Assembly: GCA_016867725.1 (NCBI GenBank)
Contig: VGIX01000007.1
Coordinates: 1 to 63,974 of the forward strand
Length of the DNA stretch: 63,974 bases
Source: Candidatus Effluviviaceae Genus I sp.
GTDB lineage: Bacteria; Joyebacterota; Joyebacteria; Joyebacterales; Joyebacteraceae
Reading direction: 5' to 3'
The position numbers and the translations under genes were made by a program. Shown here one piece after another: positions 9,332 to 17,514 of the stretch (the stretch's first letter is position 1; each line of letters begins with the position of its first letter). Below the pieces are notes generated by a model, which made no database searches, was not told where the DNA came from, and was given only the letters and a program-made list of their open reading frames with translations.

Positions 9332-11167
9332 ATGAACGCTGACGCGACAGCGGGAGGCAGGATCGACCGCGAGGCCCCGAGGCTCTCGTTCCGGGAGCAC
9401 GTCCGGTGGCTGTGGCGCTACTGGCGGCCGCACCGGCACATCCTCGTCGCGCTCGCGTTCTTCACGCTCGTCTCGACGACCGTCGCGGTCGCGTATCCGC
9501 TCGTGTTCCGCTGGGTGCTCGACCGGGTGGCGGGCGTGTTCGAGGCGGGCGCGGCGGCCGACGTCGGCCGCGTCATGCTCGCGCTCCTGGTCATCCTCGT
9601 CGGCAACTTCGTCGCGCGCCTCTACCCGGCGGCGCGCGCCATGATGAACGCGCGCCTCGAGCGCGACATCCGCGACGACGTCTTCGCCGAGATCATGAAC
9701 AAGGACTACCGATTCCACCACCGGTTCCTGACCGGCGACGTCGTCACGCGCCTCACGGACGACCTCAACGAGTTCCCGAAGGTCGCGTGGTTCGGCTGCT
9801 CGGGCATCTTCCGCGCGGTCGAGTCCGGCTCGCGCCTCATCTTCTGCGTGGTCGCCATGGTCGTCATGAGTCCGAAGCTCACGGCGCTCTCGGTGATCCC
9901 GCTCCCCATCATGATGTGGATCTTCTACGGGCTCCGGCACCGGATGCGCCACTACATGGAGGCGGCGCAGCAGTCGGTCTCGAAGACGAACAACCTGCTC
10001 GAGTCCGTCTTCACGGGCATCCGGATCGTCAAGGCGTTCAGCGCGGAGCGCGCGCAGTCGGGGCGGCTGTCCGACATCCTGAGGGAGCGGCTCGAGACCC
10101 TCCTGGGGCTCGTGAAGCTCCAGATCGTCATGTTCTCGCTCGACAACTTCGCGGCACGCGTGTGCCAGATGGTCGTCATCGCGTACGGCGGGTTCCTCGT
10201 CATCCGCGGCGAGCTCACCATCGGGACCATCTACGCGTTCTACGTGTATCTCGACATGCTGACCGGCCCCATGATGGACGTGCCGTTCGTGTTCATGACC
10301 GGACAGCAGGCGTTCGTGTCCATCGACCGCGTGGAGGAGGTGCGGACGTTCCCGGTCGTCGAGAAGCGGCCGGCCGGCGCGCCGCTCGAGGGCGTCGGCG
10401 AGATCGCGTTCGACGGCGTGTCGTTCTCGTACGATGGGTCGCGGAAGAACCTCGACGGCGTGTCGTTCCGGGCGAAGGCGGGCACGCGCGTGGCCGTCGT
10501 CGGCCCGGTCGCGTGCGGGAAGTCCACCGTCCTCAAGCTCCTCGCGGGCATCATGGGCCCGACCGAGGGGCGGATCCTCGTGGACGGCAGACCCCTCGGG
10601 GAGTGCGACTGGGACTCGTACCGCAGGTCGCTCGGGTACGTTCCGCAGGAGGCGCTCCTCTTCTCGCAGAGCATCGAGGACAACGTGCTCTTCGACCGCA
10701 GGCCGGATGGCGACCCGGGGGTGTGGGCGAGGCACTGCCTGTCGGTCGCGCAGATGGACGCCGACCTGGCGGCGCTCCCGGGCGGCGTCTCGACCGTCGT
10801 GGGGCAGAAGGGCGCGCTCGTCTCGGGCGGGCAGAAGCAGCGCATCGCGATCGCGAGGGCGCTCGCGGGGAAGCCGCGCGTGCTCCTGCTCGACGACTGC
10901 ACGGCGGCGCTCGATGCGCACAACGAGGCGCGGTTCTGGTCGCGGCTGGACGAGGAGTTCGGGGACGTCATCTGCTTCGTGGTGTCGCACCGGCTCTCGA
11001 CCATCCGCCTGGCGGACACGGTCCTCGTGCTCGACAACGGGCGGCTCGTGGACCACGGGACGCACGACGAGCTCGTGGCGCGGTCGGCGGTGTACCGCGA
11101 GTTCCTGCTCGCCGAGGAGCGGAAGGCGCATCTGGGGGTGGAAGGGGACGTCGAGACCACCTCTTGA
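9332..11167 (+). CDS. ABC half-exporter, degenerate-site subunit
   Basis: This 611-residue membrane-ATPase fusion has transmembrane helices over about residues 35-320, Walker A GPVACGKST (391-399), a canonical-like signature VSGGQ (497-501) and the H-loop in VVSHRLST. After Walker B the catalytic Glu is replaced by Asp (D521-D522 in LLLDDCTAALD), as in MdlA/BmrC-type subunits of heterodimeric exporters. Paired with the 6726 product, one composite site would be fully canonical (that subunit's Walker A/B plus this VSGGQ) and the other doubly degenerate (this DD plus LSMGE). This supports one asymmetric transporter. The 3' end contains the -35 box of the next promoter. Confidence 0.87.
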   Translation: MNADATAGGRIDREAPRLSFREHVRWLWRYWRPHRHILVALAFFTLVSTTVAVAYPLVFRWVLDRVAGVFEAGAAADVGRVMLALLVILVGNFVARLYPAARAMMNARLERDIRDDVFAEIMNKDYRFHHRFLTGDVVTRLTDDLNEFPKVAWFGCSGIFRAVESGSRLIFCVVAMVVMSPKLTALSVIPLPIMMWIFYGLRHRMRHYMEAAQQSVSKTNNLLESVFTGIRIVKAFSAERAQSGRLSDILRERLETLLGLVKLQIVMFSLDNFAARVCQMVVIAYGGFLVIRGELTIGTIYAFYVYLDMLTGPMMDVPFVFMTGQQAFVSIDRVEEVRTFPVVEKRPAGAPLEGVGEIAFDGVSFSYDGSRKNLDGVSFRAKAGTRVAVVGPVACGKSTVLKLLAGIMGPTEGRILVDGRPLGECDWDSYRRSLGYVPQEALLFSQSIEDNVLFDRRPDGDPGVWARHCLSVAQMDADLAALPGGVSTVVGQKGALVSGGQKQRIAIARALAGKPRVLLLDDCTAALDAHNEARFWSRLDEEFGDVICFVVSHRLSTIRLADTVLVLDNGRLVDHGTHDELVARSAVYREFLLAEERKAHLGVEGDVETTS

Positions 11168-11192
11168 GGCCCGCTGGCGGCGGGGTTATAGT
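11164..11192 (+). promoter_or_regulatory. Sigma-70-type promoter for the phosphodiesterase cluster
   Basis: TTGAGG (11164-11169) and TATAGT (11187-11192) are 17 bases apart. The -35 overlaps the stop codon of the ABC gene. Transcription would start near 11199 and run into the genes at 11237-16564, so that block is probably its own operon. Confidence 0.6.
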
Positions 11193-11236
11193 GGAGACAC
11201 GGCCCAGGTCGGGGGCGCGGTCTAGGCAGAGAGGCG

Positions 11237-13360
11237 ATGCGCCGAGTCCGGAAACCAGCTCTCATCGCGGCCGCGGTCACCGCGGCCGTTCTGCACCCGG
11301 CCGCGGCGCACGCCTACGTAGGTCCGGGCGCCGGGTTCGCCGTCGTGGGCTCGCTCGGCGTCGTGCTCATCGCGTTCTTCCTCGCGCTGGCGTCGCTCGT
11401 CTCGTGGCCGTTCCGCGCCCTCGGGCGCGCGGCGCGCGGGCGCCGGCTCCGCGGCAAGGCGTCGGTCCGGCGCGCGATCGTGCTCGGCCTCGACGGCCTC
11501 GACCCCGTGCTCGTCACGCGCTTCATGAACGAGGGGAAGCTCCCGCACTTCAGCGCCCTCGCCGCGGAGGGTTCGTTCCTCCCGCTTGAGACCTCGTGCC
11601 CCTCGATGTCGCCGGTCGCGTGGTCCACGTTCGCGACGGGCGTGGACGCGTCGCGCCACAACATCTTCGACTTCCTCGGGCGCGACGAGCGGACCTACCT
11701 GCCGCTCCTGTCGTCCACGCGCATCACGAACCCGAGCCGGACGCTCCGCCTCGGCCGCTACCGCGTCCCGCTCGGCAAGCCCTCCATCCGCCTCATGCGG
11801 AAGAGCCGCACGTTCTGGAGCGCGCTCGACGACGCGCTCGTCCCGTGCCACGTGCTCCGCGTCCCCATCACGTTCCCGCCCGAGCGGCTGCGAAACGGCG
11901 TCATGCTCTCGGCGATGTGCGTGCCCGACCTCCGCGGGTCGCAGGGGAGCTTCACGTTCTTCACGACGGACGCCGAGAGGGCCCGGAAGCACACGGGCGG
12001 CGAGGTGCTTCTCGTCGAGCGCCACGGCGACGTCGTCGTTGGCGAGCTGCCCGGGCCGGCCAACCCGTTCACCGAGGAGCATGAGGAGCTCACGGTTCCG
12101 TTCATCGCGCGCGTCGAGGAGGGCGGCAACCGCGTGTGGCTCGACTTCGGCGGGAACGAGCTCTCGCTCGCGGTTCGGGAGTACTCCGACTGGATCACCG
12201 TGACCTTCCGCCCCGGGCTCGCCGTGAAGGTGAAGGGCATCGTGCGCCTCTACGTGACGAGCGTCGCGCCGCACTTCGAGCTCTACGTCACGCCCATCAA
12301 CATCGACCCGGCAAGCCCGGCGATGCCCATCTCGGAGCCGGGCATGTTCGCGGAGTACCTGGCGAAGCTCCAGGGGCCCTACGCGACGCTCGGTCTGGCC
12401 GAGGACACCTGGGCGCTCAACGAGCGCGTCCTTTCCGAGGCGGCGTTCCTCGAGCAGACGTACCTCATCCACGACGAGCGCGAGAGGATGTTCCTGAACT
12501 CGCTAGCGAAGAACCGCGGCGGCCTCACGGTCGTCGTGTTCGACGCGACGGACCGCATCCAGCACGCGTTCTTCCGGTACCTCGACGACCGACACCCCGC
12601 CAACCGCGGGAAGGACACGACGGCGCACCGGGGCGCGATCGAGGAGCTCTATGTCCGCATGGACAAGCTCCTCGCGCGCGTCATGGAGCGCGTGGACGAG
12701 AAGACCCTCCTCATGGTCATCTCGGACCACGGGTTCAAGTCCTTCCGCCGAGGCGTGAACCTCAACCGGTGGTTCATCGAGAACGGGTACATGGCCGCGG
12801 CCGACGGCGCGGTCGGCGAGTACCTCGCCGGCGTGGACTGGTCGCGGACGCGCGCGTACCAGCTGGGGCTCTCCGGCGTCTACCTCAACCGGAAGGGCCG
12901 CGAGGCGAAGGGCGTCGTCGCGAGGGACGAGGTGAGCGCGCTGAAGCGGGAGCTCAGGGCGAAGCTCGAGGGACTCAAGGACCCCGTCACCGGCGAGACC
13001 GCCATCACGTCGGTCTACGACGTCGCCGCGATGATGAACGGGCCGTACGCCGAAAACGCGCCCGACCTCATCATCGGCTACAACGTGGGCTACCGCGCGT
13101 CGTGGGACGGCGCGGTCGGGAAGTCGGCGGACGCGGTGTTCGAGGACAACACGAAGGCGTGGAGCGGCGACCACTGCATCGACTACAAGCTCGCGCCGGG
13201 CGTCCTTTTCTGCAACCGCAAGGTGCTCGCGGCGCGGCCGCGGCTCATGGACATCGGTCCGTCCGTGCTCGAGGCGTTCGGCGTTCCGACGCCGGAGCAC
13301 ATGCAGGGCCGGTCGGTGTTCTCGGAGCCGGAGCCGGGCGGCGTCGAAGGGGGTGCGTGA
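11237..13360 (+). CDS. Membrane-anchored alkaline-phosphatase-superfamily phosphodiesterase
   Basis: The 707-residue product begins with a signal-like segment ending AAAHAYVGPGAG, then a membrane helix (about 35-58), then a large catalytic region. Superfamily residues visible are D86 in VLGLDG, probable nucleophile S125 in SMSPVAW, ATGVDASRHNIFDF, FDATDRIQH, ISDHGF and a late His in AWSGDHC. An insert between about 220 and 370 is beta-rich. The active domain is predicted on the periplasmic side. It is paralogous to the next gene over most of its length, including 'DHGF' and 'WSGDHC' blocks. Substrate unknown; related enzymes hydrolyse or transfer phospho-groups on envelope lipids or glycans. 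Confidence 0.82.
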   Translation: MRRVRKPALIAAAVTAAVLHPAAAHAYVGPGAGFAVVGSLGVVLIAFFLALASLVSWPFRALGRAARGRRLRGKASVRRAIVLGLDGLDPVLVTRFMNEGKLPHFSALAAEGSFLPLETSCPSMSPVAWSTFATGVDASRHNIFDFLGRDERTYLPLLSSTRITNPSRTLRLGRYRVPLGKPSIRLMRKSRTFWSALDDALVPCHVLRVPITFPPERLRNGVMLSAMCVPDLRGSQGSFTFFTTDAERARKHTGGEVLLVERHGDVVVGELPGPANPFTEEHEELTVPFIARVEEGGNRVWLDFGGNELSLAVREYSDWITVTFRPGLAVKVKGIVRLYVTSVAPHFELYVTPINIDPASPAMPISEPGMFAEYLAKLQGPYATLGLAEDTWALNERVLSEAAFLEQTYLIHDERERMFLNSLAKNRGGLTVVVFDATDRIQHAFFRYLDDRHPANRGKDTTAHRGAIEELYVRMDKLLARVMERVDEKTLLMVISDHGFKSFRRGVNLNRWFIENGYMAAADGAVGEYLAGVDWSRTRAYQLGLSGVYLNRKGREAKGVVARDEVSALKRELRAKLEGLKDPVTGETAITSVYDVAAMMNGPYAENAPDLIIGYNVGYRASWDGAVGKSADAVFEDNTKAWSGDHCIDYKLAPGVLFCNRKVLAARPRLMDIGPSVLEAFGVPTPEHMQGRSVFSEPEPGGVEGGA

Positions 13361-13361
13361 G

Positions 13362-15506
13362 ATGGGTGTGCGGGGCAGGGCACCGCGCGCAAGGCGCGCC
13401 GCGGCGCTGGGGGCGGCGCTCGCGTGCTCGCTCGCGGCCCTCGTCGCCGGGTGCGGCCCCGGCGCGTCGACCGACGGTCGGCTCACGCAGGCGGAGCGCG
13501 CGGAGCTCGCGAGCGTGCGGCCCGCGTCGGACGAAGCCCGCACGAAGCGCGTCATCATCCTCGGCATCGACGGGATGGACCACCGGATCACCGAGCGGCT
13601 GATGGCGCAGGGGAGGCTCCCGCACTTCCGGATGCTCGCCGACGCGGGCGGGTATCGGCCGCTCCTCTCGAGCATCCCGCCGCAGAGCCCCGTCGCGTGG
13701 TCGAACTTCATCACGGGCGCCGACCCGGGCGTGCACGGCATCTTCGACTTCGTGCACAGGACGCGGGAGTCGTACTTCCCGTACCTGTCCATATCCGAGG
13801 CGAGGGCGGCCCCGAAGAAGACGCGCGTCCTCGGCCTCGAGGTCCCGAACCGGATCCGCCTGCCGCTTTCCGACTACGTGTTCCCGCTCAGGAGCGGCGG
13901 CGTCGAGAATCTGCGGGGCGGGGTGGCGTTCTGGCAGGTGCTCGAGAAGGCCGGCATCCCCTCGGTCATCTTCGCCATCCCGTCGAACTTCCCGCCCGTC
14001 CCGAGCGAGCGGGGGCTCGTGAAGAGCCTCTCCGGCATGGGCACGCCGGACATCCTGGGCACCTACGGCACCTCGTCGTACTACGTGACGAGCGTGCCGA
14101 CGGGCGGAGACGACGCGGGCGGCGGCTACTTCTACCACGTCGCGTTCGACGGCGTCGTCGCCGAGGCGAAGCTCTACGGCCCGCCGAACGACTTCAAGGA
14201 CTTCGATGCGATCGAGCGCCGCACCGGGCGGGCGGTCCCGTACCAGGAGCGGAAGGCGACGGTCCCGTTCCGGATCACCGTGGACCCCGAGAACCCGGTC
14301 ATCATGATCTCCCTGCAGGGTCGCGAGATCCTGCTCTCCGAGGGCGAGTTCAGCCCGTTCGTCCCCGTGGCGTTCGAGATGGTGCCGCGCCTCGTGAAGG
14401 TGCCGGGCATCGTGAGGTTCTTCCTGAAGTCGGTGCGGCCGGACTTCGTGCTGTACGCAAGCCCGGTCCAGATCGACCCGGCCGATCAGGCGCTCCCCAT
14501 CACCGACCCGCCCTCGTACGGGCGCGAGCTCGTGGACGCGCTGGGGCCCTTCTACACGCAGGGCATGGCCGAGGACACGAAGGCGATCGAGAACGGCGTC
14601 TTCGGCAATCGCGAGTTCGTCGCGCTCGCCGAGATCGTCTTCGATGAGCGCATGAGGGCGTACCGGTACGAGCTCGATCGGTTCGAGACCGGGTGCCTCT
14701 ACATGTACTTCTCGTCGCTCGACCAGTGTCAGCACTCCATGTGGCGCTGCGGCGACCCGAGTCACCCGGCGTACGACCCGGCGGAGGATCCCGCGTACGC
14801 GACGTACCTCGACAAGCTCTACGTGCGCTTCGACGAGGTCCTTGCGACGGCGCTCGAGAAGGTGGACGAGAACACGACGCTCCTCGTCTGCTCCGACCAC
14901 GGGTTCGCGCCGTGGTACCGCGAGGTCCATCTCAACACGTGGCTGTGGAACGAGGGGTACCTCGTGCTCAAACCGGGCGTGCGGCCCGACGAGGTCGAGT
15001 GGCTCTCGGGCGTGGACTGGACGCAGACGCGGGCGTACGGGTTCGGCATCAACAGCCTGTACCTCAACCTGCGCGGCAGGGAGGGGAGGGGCATCGTGAC
15101 GCCGGGCGTCGAGGCGAACGCGCTCGTGGACGAGATCGCCGCGAAGCTCGACGCGCTCGTGGACCCGAAGTCCGGCGCGCGCGCCGTGTCGGCGGCGTAC
15201 AAGACGCGCGACGAGTACCACGGCCCGTGCGCTCCGGACGCGCCCGACATCGTCGTCGGCTACTCGTGGGGCTACCGCGGCTCGGACGCGTCGGCGACGG
15301 GCAAGATCGGCGTCCGCGTCTTCGACGACAACACGAAGAAATGGAGTGGCGACCACTGCTCGGACTACCGCCACGTGGTGGGCGTTCTCTTCGCGAACAA
15401 GCCCATCGCGCGCGAGGGGCCGGCGCTCTACGATCTCGCGCCGACGATCCTCGCGGAGTTCGGGGTCCCGCCCATGAGCTGGATGGTCGGCCGGCCGGTG
15501 TTCTAG
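13362..15506 (+). CDS. Lipoprotein alkaline-phosphatase-superfamily phosphodiesterase
   Basis: This 714-residue paralogue of the preceding gene has a lipobox LVAGC with lipidation Cys at 31, so it is predicted to be lipid-anchored in the envelope. D70 is in ILGIDG, probable nucleophile S109 in QSPVAW, then ITGADPGVHGIFDF, SSLDQCQH, CSDHGF and WSGDHC. ATG 13362 is chosen because it gives a clean lipoprotein signal and follows GAAGGGGG; the upstream GTG at 13353 is too close to that site. It begins two bases after its neighbour's stop, so the pair is co-translated. A membrane-anchored and a lipid-anchored version side by side suggests a tandem duplication with divided localisation. Confidence 0.82.
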   Translation: MGVRGRAPRARRAAALGAALACSLAALVAGCGPGASTDGRLTQAERAELASVRPASDEARTKRVIILGIDGMDHRITERLMAQGRLPHFRMLADAGGYRPLLSSIPPQSPVAWSNFITGADPGVHGIFDFVHRTRESYFPYLSISEARAAPKKTRVLGLEVPNRIRLPLSDYVFPLRSGGVENLRGGVAFWQVLEKAGIPSVIFAIPSNFPPVPSERGLVKSLSGMGTPDILGTYGTSSYYVTSVPTGGDDAGGGYFYHVAFDGVVAEAKLYGPPNDFKDFDAIERRTGRAVPYQERKATVPFRITVDPENPVIMISLQGREILLSEGEFSPFVPVAFEMVPRLVKVPGIVRFFLKSVRPDFVLYASPVQIDPADQALPITDPPSYGRELVDALGPFYTQGMAEDTKAIENGVFGNREFVALAEIVFDERMRAYRYELDRFETGCLYMYFSSLDQCQHSMWRCGDPSHPAYDPAEDPAYATYLDKLYVRFDEVLATALEKVDENTTLLVCSDHGFAPWYREVHLNTWLWNEGYLVLKPGVRPDEVEWLSGVDWTQTRAYGFGINSLYLNLRGREGRGIVTPGVEANALVDEIAAKLDALVDPKSGARAVSAAYKTRDEYHGPCAPDAPDIVVGYSWGYRGSDASATGKIGVRVFDDNTKKWSGDHCSDYRHVVGVLFANKPIAREGPALYDLAPTILAEFGVPPMSWMVGRPVF

Positions 15507-15529
15507 CGCGGCCCGCGGAGGGAACTGCC

Positions 15530-15724
15530 ATGTTCGGCGGAGGCGGCATCAGGCTCGACAGGGACCTGCTCGAGAAGGTCAGGAAGTACGCGAAGCTCGC
15601 GGGCTACTCCTCGCCCGAGGAGTTCGTCACGCACGCCCTCGAGAAGGAGATCGCGAAGCTCGAGGAGGCCGACTCGGAGGAAGAGGTGAAGGAGAAGCTC
15701 AAGGGCCTGGGCTACATCTCGTAA
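15530..15724 (+). CDS. 64-residue ribbon-helix-helix-like small protein
   Basis: ATG 15530 follows GGAGGGAA, 23 bases after the lipoprotein phosphodiesterase. The product starts MFGGGGIRLDRDLLEK, where a short strand is followed by two helices (DLLEKVRKYAKLAGY and SPEEFVTHALEKEI) and then a highly charged acidic/basic helix. The strand-helix-helix pattern resembles CopG/MetJ-type ribbon-helix-helix proteins, which bind DNA as dimers, but the function here is unproven. Its place inside an envelope operon also allows an adaptor role for the membrane protein that follows 9 bases later. Confidence 0.65.
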   Translation: MFGGGGIRLDRDLLEKVRKYAKLAGYSSPEEFVTHALEKEIAKLEEADSEEEVKEKLKGLGYIS

Positions 15725-15733
15725 GGCGGTCCG

Positions 15734-16564
15734 ATGCAGACGATCCAGAACGCGCTCACGAAGGCGTTTGACATCTTCCTGCGGCCGTACGAGCTGTTTC
15801 CGCCGATCGTCGGGCTTCTCGTCGTGTCGGCGTTGACCGGCGTGGTCATGCTCCTCATCTTCGGCCGCGCGTCCGACCAGGCGAGGATCGCGCGGGCGAA
15901 GGACCGGCTCAAGGCCCACATCATGGAGATGTGGATCTTCCGGAGCGACCCGCGCGCGATGTTCCTCGCCATCGGCGGGGTCGCGCGGCACAACCTCGTG
16001 TACCTTCGGCACTCCCTGCGCCCCATCGTGTTTCTCCTGGTTCCCGTCCTTCTCATCATGGTGCAGCTCGGCATCAGGTACGCACACGGGCCGGTGCCCG
16101 TGGGGGCAACGACCCGCGTGACCGCGTACCTCCGCGAGGGGGCCGCGCCCACCACGACGCCGATGACGCTGAGCGGACCGCTTGGTGTGCGCGTGCTGTC
16201 GCGGCCGCTCCGGGTGGATTCGGAAAGACGGGTCGTCTGGAACGTCCTCGCGGAGACTCCCGGGGAGCATCGGCTGACCCTCGAGACGCCCGGCGGCCGT
16301 CTGACGAGAAGTCTCGCGGTGGGGCCCTTGCAGCGCGTCGGCAAGGTGAGGGCGGTCGCGGCGCGGGAGGGCACGTGGGACGCGTTCCTGTATCCGTCGG
16401 CGACGCCGATCCCGCGGGACTCGGTCGTCGAGCGCATCGTCGTCGAGTACCCGCCGCGCGATCTCCGCGTGCTCGGCCTGAACGTCCACTGGCTGGTCGT
16501 CTTCTTCGCGGTGTCGGTGGCCGTCGGGTACGCGCTCAAGGGCGTCTTCGGGATCGAGGTCTAG
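15734..16564 (+). CDS. EMC3/DUF106-like (Oxa1/YidC superfamily) membrane protein with periplasmic domain
   Basis: The 276-residue protein has a transmembrane helix at about 22-44, a cytoplasmic charged helical pair (DQARIARAKDRLKAHIMEMW to about 90), a helix pair YLRHSLRPIVFLLVPVLLIMV, a soluble beta-rich domain (about 120-245) and a last helix (LVVFFAVSVAVGYALKG). The first part matches the TM, coiled-coil, TM plan of DUF106/EMC3/TMCO1 proteins, a branch of the Oxa1 insertase superfamily. Bacterial versions are little studied. This is pattern recognition only; a generic small membrane protein remains possible. It is the last gene of the phosphodiesterase run and sits 9 bases after the small helical protein. 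Confidence 0.62.
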   Translation: MQTIQNALTKAFDIFLRPYELFPPIVGLLVVSALTGVVMLLIFGRASDQARIARAKDRLKAHIMEMWIFRSDPRAMFLAIGGVARHNLVYLRHSLRPIVFLLVPVLLIMVQLGIRYAHGPVPVGATTRVTAYLREGAAPTTTPMTLSGPLGVRVLSRPLRVDSERRVVWNVLAETPGEHRLTLETPGGRLTRSLAVGPLQRVGKVRAVAAREGTWDAFLYPSATPIPRDSVVERIVVEYPPRDLRVLGLNVHWLVVFFAVSVAVGYALKGVFGIEV

Positions 16565-16575
16565 GGGAGGGCCGG

Positions 16576-17514
16576 ATGGGCGAGGCGATGGGCGGGATCG
16601 ACCTTCACGTGCACACGACGGCGTCCGACGGGAGCCTCACGCCCTCGGAGGTCGTCGCGCGGGCGTCCGGCCTCGGGCTTGCCGCCATCGCCGTCACGGA
16701 CCACGACTCGGTCGGGGGCGTCCCCGAGGCGCTCGCGGCGGGGGCGCGGCACGGCCTCGAGGTCGTCCCCGGCGTCGAGATCGGCATCGCGCACGAGCCC
16801 GGGCGCGGGCTCGTCGAGGTGGACATCCTGGGCTACTTCGTGGACCATTCGGACCCCGAGCTTCGCGACGTCCTCGCGCGCATGCAGGCGGCGAAGAACG
16901 GGAAGCTCGCGCGGCAGGTCGAGGTCCTCGCGGCGCACGGCTATCCCATCGACGCTGCCGAGGTGGAGCGGGAGGCGGCCGGCGACACGGTGCGGCGCCC
17001 CCACATCTGGAAGGTGCTCCACCGGCATCACGCGGGGCTCGAGGCGCAGGAGTTCTTCGACAGGACGTCGTTCGGGGGCGAGTGGCACGTGCCGAAGTCG
17101 TTCGGCGTCACGCTCGAGGAGTGCGTGGCGCTCATCGGGCGGGCGGGCGGCGTGCCCGTCGTCGCGCACCCCGGCTGCTACAGCGCCGCGTTCGACGGGG
17201 GCGGGTCGCTCATCGATCCGGCGGTGGACGCCGTCATCGCCGTGTGCGCGGGCGCCGGCGTGCGCGGTGTCGAGGTGTACTACCCGTACGACCGCAGCCG
17301 CCCGCACGGAGACGGGCGGCCCCTCATGACGGCCGCAGAACTCGCGTCCGTCCATGAGCACTACGCGTCCGAGGCCGGCCGGCACGGTCTCGTGGCGACG
17401 GGCGGCACCGACTTCCACGGCGCGAGCAAGCCGGAGATCGAGATCGGGGACGTGCCGGTGCCCTACGGGGTGCTCACGGCGCTTCGGGCGGCGCGCCCGC
17501 TGCCGTCGTCGTGA
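16576..17514 (+). CDS. PHP-domain phosphoesterase (nucleoside bisphosphate phosphatase/YciV-like)
   Basis: The 312-residue protein shows the PHP metal-binding motifs in order: DLHVHTTASDGS at 9-20, TDHDS, a conserved Glu in PGVEIG, RPHIW, VVAHPGCY and a final GGTDFHG. This order is typical of YciV/RNase AM-type enzymes that remove phosphate from nucleoside 3',5'-bisphosphates or trim short RNA ends. ATG 16576 follows GGGGAGGG. It is 11 bases after the EMC3-like gene, so it may be the end of that operon. Its 3' end overlaps the convergent minus-strand gene by 41 bases. Confidence 0.82.
   Translation: MGEAMGGIDLHVHTTASDGSLTPSEVVARASGLGLAAIAVTDHDSVGGVPEALAAGARHGLEVVPGVEIGIAHEPGRGLVEVDILGYFVDHSDPELRDVLARMQAAKNGKLARQVEVLAAHGYPIDAAEVEREAAGDTVRRPHIWKVLHRHHAGLEAQEFFDRTSFGGEWHVPKSFGVTLEECVALIGRAGGVPVVAHPGCYSAAFDGGGSLIDPAVDAVIAVCAGAGVRGVEVYYPYDRSRPHGDGRPLMTAAELASVHEHYASEAGRHGLVATGGTDFHGASKPEIEIGDVPVPYGVLTALRAARPLPSS

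Noticed and set aside
17083-17100. TGGCACG resembling a sigma-54 -24 element
   Set aside because: It is within the PHP coding region and has no TTGC at the -12 position.
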